The notes below the pieces were generated by a model, which made no database searches, was not told the DNA's origin, and saw nothing but the letters and a program-made list of their open reading frames with translations. Below are positions 58,781 through 64,000 of a stretch of 64,000 nt of DNA, piece after piece. Position 1 is the stretch's first letter, and each line of letters opens with the position of its first letter. The DNA comes from Dermatophilaceae bacterium Sec6.4 (lineage in GTDB: Bacteria; Actinomycetota; Actinomycetes; Actinomycetales; Dermatophilaceae): assembly GCA_039636865.1 (NCBI GenBank), contig CP144172.1, positions 3,410,001 through 3,474,000 of the forward strand, read 5' to 3'. A program made the translations under genes and the position numbers.

Positions 58781-59156
58781 AAAACTCTTCTTGCAAAATC
58801 CGAACCCAGCTGACATCAAAGAAATAACTTCCATCAACATCAACCAAACATTAATCTGGCATCAATCATTCAACACGCTGTTGAGTTATCAAAAAACGAT
58901 CGCGCATCTGCCGCGGGTGCAAGATCTGCACCCGAAACTGAAGCTGTCATATTTGATCCGAAATCTTGGGCGTCAGACCGAGGTCCTCGCGCACTTGGCT
59001 TCGAACAAGAGTGAATCTAGCAGGTGATCTATGCCCTCTGCAAACTCGCTCTGCCGCTGTGTTGCTGCGACATGTGGAACAGTACGGCACCTTCTGCGAC
59101 GTTGGCAAATCGGCGCGCAGAAGGCCCGAAACCACTGGTAAACACCGGGATTGGCC
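58781..59156 (-). other. rRNA leader and promoter region
   Basis: About 375 bases between 16S and the CBS gene. The part nearest 16S (58781-58900) is unusually AT-rich for the genome and forms the 16S leader, with a GTTGAGTTATCAAAAAACG-type stretch that may pair across 16S for RNase III processing. It contains the rrn promoter noted separately. I see no protein gene; open frames here lack ribosome binding sites. Confidence 0.6.
59014..59043 (-). promoter_or_regulatory. rRNA operon promoter
   Basis: On the minus strand TTGCAG (59038-59043) and TAGATT (59014-59019) are 18 bases apart, like actinobacterial rrn promoters (TTGAC-N18-TAGACT). Transcription would start near 59007 and run about 230 bases before 16S. 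Confidence 0.6.
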
Positions 59157-60533
59157 CTATACGGCGAACTCCCCGAGCAGGTCGGCCCGCGTCAGCACGC
59201 CGGTTGGCTTGCCATCCGCAACCACCAGAACAGCATCCGATGACGCCAGATGGGTGCGCAGTTGGGAGATCGACTCGCCGCTGCCCACCAAAGGCATCGT
59301 CGCCTCCATGAAGCTGCCTACCGGGTCGGTCAGACTGGCTCTTCCCCCATACAGGGCATCCAGCAACGACCTCTCGCTGACAGATCCTGCGACCTCACCC
59401 ACCATGACCGGCGGCTCGGCCTTGACCACAGGCATCTGGGAGACCCCGTATTCCTGCAGGATCGCGATTGCGTCCCGGACCGTCTCACTCGGGTGTGTGT
59501 GCACGAGGTCGGGCAACTCCCCGGCCTTGTTGGCGAGCAACTCCCCCGCCGTGCGTTCACCATGGGCACTGAGGAACCCGTAGGAGGACATCCACTGATC
59601 ATCGAAGATCTTCGCGAGGTAACCACGCCCGGAATCGGGCAGCAGGACCACGACCGTCGCCTCGGCCGGCAGGGTGGCGGCGTGGCGTAGTGCGGCGACG
59701 ACTGCCATCCCGCATGATCCGCCGACCAGCAGCCCTTCTTCTTCGGCGAGGCGTCGCGTCATGGCGAACGACTCAGCGTCGGAAACCGCGATGATCTCGT
59801 CCACCACGCTCGGGTCGTACGCCGCCGGCCACATGTCTTCTCCGACGCCCTCCACCAGGTAGGGCCGTCCGTCGCCACCGGAGTAGACCGACCCTTCCGG
59901 ATCCGCGCCGACGATCTTCACCCGGCGCTCACCCTGGTGGGCTGAGATCTCACGCAGATAGCGGCCGGTGCCGGTGATGGTGCCCCCCGTACCGACGCCT
60001 GCCACGAACGAGGTCAGCTCGCCGTCGGTGTCGGCCCAGATCTCGGGACCCGTCGTGCGGTAGTGCGCCAGTGGCCCCTGCGGATTGGAGTACTGATCAG
60101 GCTTCCACCCTCCGGGCGTCTGGGCAGCGATCCGGTCCGAAACCGAGTAGTAACTGTCAGGGTGGTCCGGTGCCACCGAGGTCGGGGTGACTACGACCTG
60201 GGCCCCATAGGCCCGCAGCACCCGCCGCTTGTCCTCGCCCACCTTGTCCGGACACACGAAGATGCACTTGTACCCCTTGCGCTGCGCGATGAGTGCGAGT
60301 CCCACTCCTGTGTTGCCGGATGTCGGCTCCACGATCGTGCCGCCCGGCTGCAGCGCACCAGATGCCTCAGCGGCCTCGATCATCCCGAGGGCGATCCGAT
60401 CTTTCACCGACCCACCGGGATTGAGATATTCGACCTTGGCCAGGACAGTCGCAGCGATGCCCTCAGTCACGCGGTTGAGCTTGACCAGCGGGGTGTTACC
60501 GACCAGGTCGGCAATATGTTCGGCGTATCTCAT
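59157..60533 (-). CDS. cbs: cystathionine beta-synthase
   Basis: A 458-residue PLP enzyme that joins serine and homocysteine to cystathionine. The catalytic domain has LVGNTPLVKLNRV, NPGGSVKDRIALGMIEAAE (PLP lysine), VEPTSGNTGVGLALIAQRKG and EGLLVGGSCGMAVVAALRH. Two CBS domains follow from about residue 340 (TVRDAIAILQEYGVSQMPVV and GESISQLRTHLASSDAVLVV). The ATG at 60533 is chosen since homologues begin MRYAEHIADLVGNTPLV; the frame extends upstream. It cooperates with the trans-sulfuration enzyme at 17-18 kb. Confidence 0.92.
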   Translation of the reverse strand: MRYAEHIADLVGNTPLVKLNRVTEGIAATVLAKVEYLNPGGSVKDRIALGMIEAAEASGALQPGGTIVEPTSGNTGVGLALIAQRKGYKCIFVCPDKVGEDKRRVLRAYGAQVVVTPTSVAPDHPDSYYSVSDRIAAQTPGGWKPDQYSNPQGPLAHYRTTGPEIWADTDGELTSFVAGVGTGGTITGTGRYLREISAHQGERRVKIVGADPEGSVYSGGDGRPYLVEGVGEDMWPAAYDPSVVDEIIAVSDAESFAMTRRLAEEEGLLVGGSCGMAVVAALRHAATLPAEATVVVLLPDSGRGYLAKIFDDQWMSSYGFLSAHGERTAGELLANKAGELPDLVHTHPSETVRDAIAILQEYGVSQMPVVKAEPPVMVGEVAGSVSERSLLDALYGGRASLTDPVGSFMEATMPLVGSGESISQLRTHLASSDAVLVVADGKPTGVLTRADLLGEFAV

Positions 60534-60652
60534 GTCCCCATCGTGGCAGGCTCTTCGACTACTGGACACCTGGACGTACCGAACGAGTGAGACCATCGAG
60601 CCAACAGGTCACGCCAGCATCGAGGCTCGCCGTCAGGGAGGTACGCACGCAG

Positions 60653-61735
60653 ATGGGCAGAGCGCGCAGAGCACGCAAGATCGCCTCCCGCGCGGCGTAC
60701 GGCGGGGGCATCGGCGCCGTGAGCGCCGCAGGCATCGCCGTCACCGGCTGGGCGGTCCTCAGGGGTGAAGCGGCAATGGCGCGGCGCCTGGTCGGGCACC
60801 ACTTCGACGGCGCACCCGATGACCAGGGCACCTACGGGTCCGGCCCGGGCAAATTACTGGACCTGCTGGTCCTGGGTGATTCCAGTGCCAAGGGGCTCGG
60901 AGCGGACATTCCAAGTCAGACGGTCGGCGCGGTCAACGCCAACGCGCTCGCCGCCATTTCCGGCCGACCGGTGCGACTGACCAACGTCGCCGTTATCGGG
61001 GCTGTCTCAACCGACCTGGACCGTCAGGTCGATGAAGCGTTGTCGCTGGTGCCACACCCCGCGATCTGCATCATCATGGTCGGCGCGAACGACGTCGCGA
61101 ATCGGCTACCGAGAGCGACTTCAGTGCAACACCTCGCCTCGGCGGTCCACGCGCTACGCGCCGCCGACGCGCAGGTGGTCGTGGGCACCTGTCCCGACCT
61201 CGGCGCCGTCCGCCCGGTGCCCCAGCCGTTGCGTCAACTCGCCCGACGGTGGTCTCGCGATCTGGCGGCGGCCCAGACCGTCGCAGTCGTAGAGCACGGC
61301 GGACGGACCGTGTCGCTGGGGGACCTGTTGGGCCACGAGTTCCAGAACATCCCGCAGGTGATGTTCAGCGCGGATCGTTTCCACCCCTCCGCCGCTGGCT
61401 ACGCCCGAGCCGCGTCGGCGCTGCTTCCCAGCGTGCTGGACTCACTCGGCTTCGTATCAGTGGACACCGGTCGCAGCCCGGACGTCCGCCGCGGTGAAGG
61501 GGTGAACCCGGTCTCGGTAGCCGCCATGCACGCAGCACGCGATCCTGGTACCGAAGTTGTCGGCACCCAGGTGCGCGGGGACGAGCGCGGGCGACAAGGT
61601 CGCTGGGCGGTGCTGCTACGACGTCACCGCACTGCGATGCCCGCAACGATCCCGCCGGATACCGCGGCGGTCCAAGACCTGCAGCCACCCACACCACACG
61701 ACCCGAGGGTCGGCCCATCGAACGCCACCTCGTGA
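60653..61735 (+). CDS. SGNH/GDSL-family hydrolase
   Basis: A hydrolase of about 360 residues with an N-terminal membrane-type segment (AAYGGGIGAVSAAGIAVTGW) and the four SGNH blocks: LLVLGDSSAKGLGAD (Ser), a Gly region around NVAVIGAVSTDLDRQVDE, MVGANDVANRL (Asn), and ADRFHPSAAGYARAA (catalytic Asp and His). It probably removes an acyl group from an extracytoplasmic or lipid substrate. GGGAGG lies 11 bases before the ATG at 60653; a GTG at 60587 is possible. The C-terminus is extended by about 85 Arg/Pro-rich residues. The next gene overlaps by 4 bases. Confidence 0.83.
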   Translation: MGRARRARKIASRAAYGGGIGAVSAAGIAVTGWAVLRGEAAMARRLVGHHFDGAPDDQGTYGSGPGKLLDLLVLGDSSAKGLGADIPSQTVGAVNANALAAISGRPVRLTNVAVIGAVSTDLDRQVDEALSLVPHPAICIIMVGANDVANRLPRATSVQHLASAVHALRAADAQVVVGTCPDLGAVRPVPQPLRQLARRWSRDLAAAQTVAVVEHGGRTVSLGDLLGHEFQNIPQVMFSADRFHPSAAGYARAASALLPSVLDSLGFVSVDTGRSPDVRRGEGVNPVSVAAMHAARDPGTEVVGTQVRGDERGRQGRWAVLLRRHRTAMPATIPPDTAAVQDLQPPTPHDPRVGPSNATS

Positions 61736-62070
61736 CGGCGTCGACGGGCGATGCTGCGGATGGGGCCGCGGCCCTGCAAGACCCCCGGCCCGACGGCGTG
61801 CGCGCGGCACTCGACCGGGTAACCGGGCGATGGCGTCAGTTGCCGTTGGCCACCGCGCAGCGACGAAGCGACGTGGTACGCCGGCTGGCACAGCAGTGGG
61901 TCGACCTGAGCGCCACTTCGTCAGAAACGACGTCTGCGCTCCCGGATCTGGGCCCAGCTGTCGCTATCGACCAGCTGACGGTGGCGGTCTACGACGCATG
62001 CCACACCGGCTCCGTCCCGAGCGCCGTGGTCGTCGACCAGTTGAAAGAGCTGCTGGCGCAATTGCATTGA
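61732..62070 (+). CDS. small protein coupled to the SGNH hydrolase, unknown
   Basis: A 112-residue protein starting at GTG 61732, which overlaps the SGNH stop (GTGA). It is helical-looking, with ALDRVTGRWRQLPLATAQRR, VVRRLAQQWVDLSATSSE and IDQLTVAVYDACHTGSVPSA near the end. No signal peptide or membrane helix is seen. The tight coupling suggests a functional link with the hydrolase. I do not recognise the family. Confidence 0.65.
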   Translation: MTASTGDAADGAAALQDPRPDGVRAALDRVTGRWRQLPLATAQRRSDVVRRLAQQWVDLSATSSETTSALPDLGPAVAIDQLTVAVYDACHTGSVPSAVVVDQLKELLAQLH

Positions 62071-62101
62071 GGGCACAACACCTGCACTGATCCGTTTGAC
62101 G

Positions 62102-62135
62102 AAGGGTCGGCACCGCATCAGCGATGCCGACCCTT
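62102..62135. terminator. 11-bp hairpin between convergent genes
   Basis: AAGGGTCGGCA (62102-62112) pairs perfectly with TGCCGACCCTT (62125-62135) around a 12-base loop; GAC/GTC pairs extend it after one mismatch. It lies between the small coupled gene (plus) and the Bax-inhibitor gene (minus). Confidence 0.65.
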
Positions 62136-62153
62136 GGTCGTACGGGGCGGACT

Positions 62154-63068
62154 TCAGTTCCGCATCCGTGCAAGCAACCGCAGCAGCTCCAGATACAGCC
62201 AGACGATCGTCACGATGAGGCCGTGCGCCATCAGCCATGAGTACTTCTCGGGCAGCCCGGCCTGCACTCCACGGGTGATCGAGTCGAAGTCGACCGCCAA
62301 CGAGTACGACGCGAGCGCTATACCCAGCAGACACAGGGCAATGCCGATGCCGCCCATCCCGAAGAATCCAAACTGCCCCAGCACCCCGGTGAAGGACAAC
62401 ACCACGTTGACCACTCCGAACAACAGGTAACCCATCGCCGCGAAAAAGAAGATCTTGCGACTGCGCTCGGTAACTCGCACCAGGCCGAACTTCCAACCTG
62501 CGAACATCGCGACGAATACGCATGCGGTGCCGAGCAGGGCCTGCGCCACGACGCCGGGCCACATGGAGTTGAAGAACTGGCTGGCGGCACCGACGAAGAC
62601 GCCCTCGATGACGGCGTAGAGCAGGATCAGCGGTACCGACACCTTCTTCATGAAGGCAATCGCGAAGCCGAGACCCAAACCCAGGACCATGCCGCCCATC
62701 CACAGCGCCACGCCCACGGACCGGTTGCCCTCGGAGACGAACCAGGAAGCGATACCGGACACCACCAGGATCGCGAAGAGGATCAGTGTCTTGACCACGA
62801 CATCGTCAAGGGTCATGGCCCGACCACTGGCTGCAGGACCCGGTGCACCTGCCCATTGCTGCTGGCCCTTATCAGGGACTGGAGCCTGGTGGTAGCCCTG
62901 CGGGGCCTGTTGGCCGTAGCCGGCCACCGGAGCGCCGTACGGGTCGCGAGCCGGCGGCTGATACGGCGCACCTTGGCCGCGTCGGCCGAACCGCGGCTGA
63001 CCGAATTCGGCGTACTTGCCCTGCGACAGCTCGCGATCGAACCGCGAGAACACCGGGTTGTTGGACAT
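62154..63068 (-). CDS. Bax inhibitor-1/YccA-family membrane protein
   Basis: A 304-residue protein with an N-terminal Pro/Gln/Gly-rich cytoplasmic region of about 90 residues and seven helices. Features include ASGRAMTLDDVVVKTLILFA, LYAVIEGVFVGAASQFFNS and LGIALASYSLAVDFDSITRG, with VQAGLPEKYSWLMAHGLIVT near the end. Members of this family are pH-sensitive calcium leak channels or of unknown role. GGAGGAG precedes the ATG at 63068. The gene converges on the SGNH operon. Confidence 0.9.
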   Translation of the reverse strand: MSNNPVFSRFDRELSQGKYAEFGQPRFGRRGQGAPYQPPARDPYGAPVAGYGQQAPQGYHQAPVPDKGQQQWAGAPGPAASGRAMTLDDVVVKTLILFAILVVSGIASWFVSEGNRSVGVALWMGGMVLGLGLGFAIAFMKKVSVPLILLYAVIEGVFVGAASQFFNSMWPGVVAQALLGTACVFVAMFAGWKFGLVRVTERSRKIFFFAAMGYLLFGVVNVVLSFTGVLGQFGFFGMGGIGIALCLLGIALASYSLAVDFDSITRGVQAGLPEKYSWLMAHGLIVTIVWLYLELLRLLARMRN

Positions 63069-63276
63069 TGCTCCTCCGAAGCCGAACGGTCTGCCTGAGC
63101 GGCACACGCCTGCTCATATTCTAGGACGACCGGCGTCCACGACTGCCCGCCGACGCAGCCCCGGGCCCGGCCAGCCAATGACGTTCGGCCCCGGAACCAG
63201 CCGGATCTGCCCTGGGATCAGCTGTTCTTCGTGGTCCTCTCATCAAATTCTCACATCAAACTCATACCCTCTTGCA

Positions 63277-64000
63277 ATGGCTTTGACTGGGGGACTTTTT
63301 CTCACGCTGCTCGCGGTGGCACTCGTGGTGGCGACGGGGGCTGCCATCTTCTACAAACCGCGGTGGGGTCCGATCCTGGCCCGCACCGCGCAACGGGCAT
63401 TCCTGGTGGTGCTCGCGCAGGCCCTCGCGATCCTGGTGGCGGCCGTAGCTGTCAACAACTGGGGGTCGTTCTACGGATCATGGAACGACCTGTTCGGTGG
63501 CGGCACCACGCTGACGACCGCGACCGCAGCCGGTGGCGCCTCATGGAACGCCGCCACCCCGAAGAAGGGTTCGGCCAAGAATCCCAAAGCAGGCCGGCCG
63601 ACAGGCCTGAGCCCGACCTCGTGGTCCACCCCGAATCAGTACGCCACCAAAGGTCAGGTCGGCTCGGTGGAGATCAAAGGCGTCAAATCCAAGTTGAACG
63701 CCGACGCTCTGGTCTACCTGCCCCCGCAGTACTTCCAGCCCAAATACGCGAACACGAACTTCCCGGTCGTCGAGGTCTTCACCGGATACCCCGGATACGT
63801 CAAGCAGCTCATCCGCAACATCCGGTATCCGGATGCGCTTCTCACCGCCATGGGCAAAGGCACCGCGAAGCCCATGATCATGGTCTTCTTCAACCCGGCC
63901 CTGGTGCCCCCCCGGGACACCGAGTGCACGAACGTGCCCCACGGACCCCAGGTAGCGACGTATTTCATGCAGGACGTCCCGGCCATGATTGAAGCCAATC
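63277..64000 (+). CDS. membrane-anchored esterase, N-terminal part (antigen 85-like fold)
   Basis: The frame runs open to the right edge with no stop, so the C-terminus is missing. It begins MALTGGLFLTLLAVALVVAT, a signal-anchor, and has a second hydrophobic segment (AFLVVLAQALAILVAAVAV) before the extracytoplasmic part. The domain includes ADALVYLPPQYFQPKYANTN, FPVVEVFTGYPGYVKQLIRN and VPPRDTECTNVPHGPQVATY, as in actinobacterial putative esterases. The nucleophile elbow lies beyond the window. It is divergent from the Bax-inhibitor gene. Confidence 0.82.
   Translation, partial: MALTGGLFLTLLAVALVVATGAAIFYKPRWGPILARTAQRAFLVVLAQALAILVAAVAVNNWGSFYGSWNDLFGGGTTLTTATAAGGASWNAATPKKGSAKNPKAGRPTGLSPTSWSTPNQYATKGQVGSVEIKGVKSKLNADALVYLPPQYFQPKYANTNFPVVEVFTGYPGYVKQLIRNIRYPDALLTAMGKGTAKPMIMVFFNPALVPPRDTECTNVPHGPQVATYFMQDVPAMIEAN

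Overview
The window is high-GC chromosomal DNA from an actinobacterium. The evidence is the GC-rich coding bias, frequent GTG starts, a mycothiol conjugate amidase (Mca), a LysX-type lysyltransferase fused to lysyl-tRNA synthetase, an actinobacterial ImuA'-ImuB-DnaE2 mutasome with a perfect TCGAAC-N4-GTTCGA SOS box, and a complete 16S-23S-5S rRNA operon. The gene content fits Micrococcales (a Dermacoccaceae-like organism is my guess), but I cannot name the genus without a 16S comparison.

Layout. 1-5300: the edge of a VOC-family gene, a probable copper-stress block (multicopper oxidase, two small SHOCT proteins, a two-component system) and a decayed stretch with an alpha/beta hydrolase remnant. 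5.3-14 kb: housekeeping genes acpS, glmS, coaA, a secreted lytic-transglycosylase-like protein, a cis-prenyltransferase, a hemolysin-III-type membrane protein, mca, a DUF4307-type protein and greA. 14-27 kb: a zinc alcohol dehydrogenase, a DrrAB-type ABC exporter, a cystathionine gamma-synthase-type enzyme, a fused alpha-beta glycyl-tRNA synthetase, a lipoprotein, a methyltransferase, msrA, a conserved unknown and a lipoprotein esterase. 27.3-33.1 kb: the SOS-controlled mutasome.

33.2-42.3 kb is a polyamine/GABA-like catabolic region. A FadR-type regulator heads an operon of a gamma-glutamylpolyamine synthetase-like enzyme, an aldehyde dehydrogenase, an SDR and a gamma-glutamyl-GABA hydrolase-like amidase. 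One APC permease is divergent from the regulator, and a second APC permease with a universal stress protein converges on the far end. 42.7-46.9 kb is a sugar ABC importer (binding protein, permease, single-domain ATPase) with a LacI-type regulator and a matching palindromic operator upstream. 47-53.4 kb holds a DUF255 thioredoxin-fold protein, an amidohydrolase and lysX.

53.5-58.8 kb is the rrn operon on the minus strand, with no tRNA in the 16S-23S spacer. 59-64 kb has cystathionine beta-synthase, an SGNH hydrolase with a coupled small protein, a Bax-inhibitor-1/YccA protein and the 5' part of a membrane-anchored esterase.

I found no CRISPR array, prophage, intact insertion sequence or clearly novel multigene system. 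The most unusual items are the fused GlyRS, a set of long perfect hairpins filling the gaps between convergent genes, several regulatory palindromes, and two small coding features that are easily missed (the VOC edge gene and a 57-residue conserved protein).
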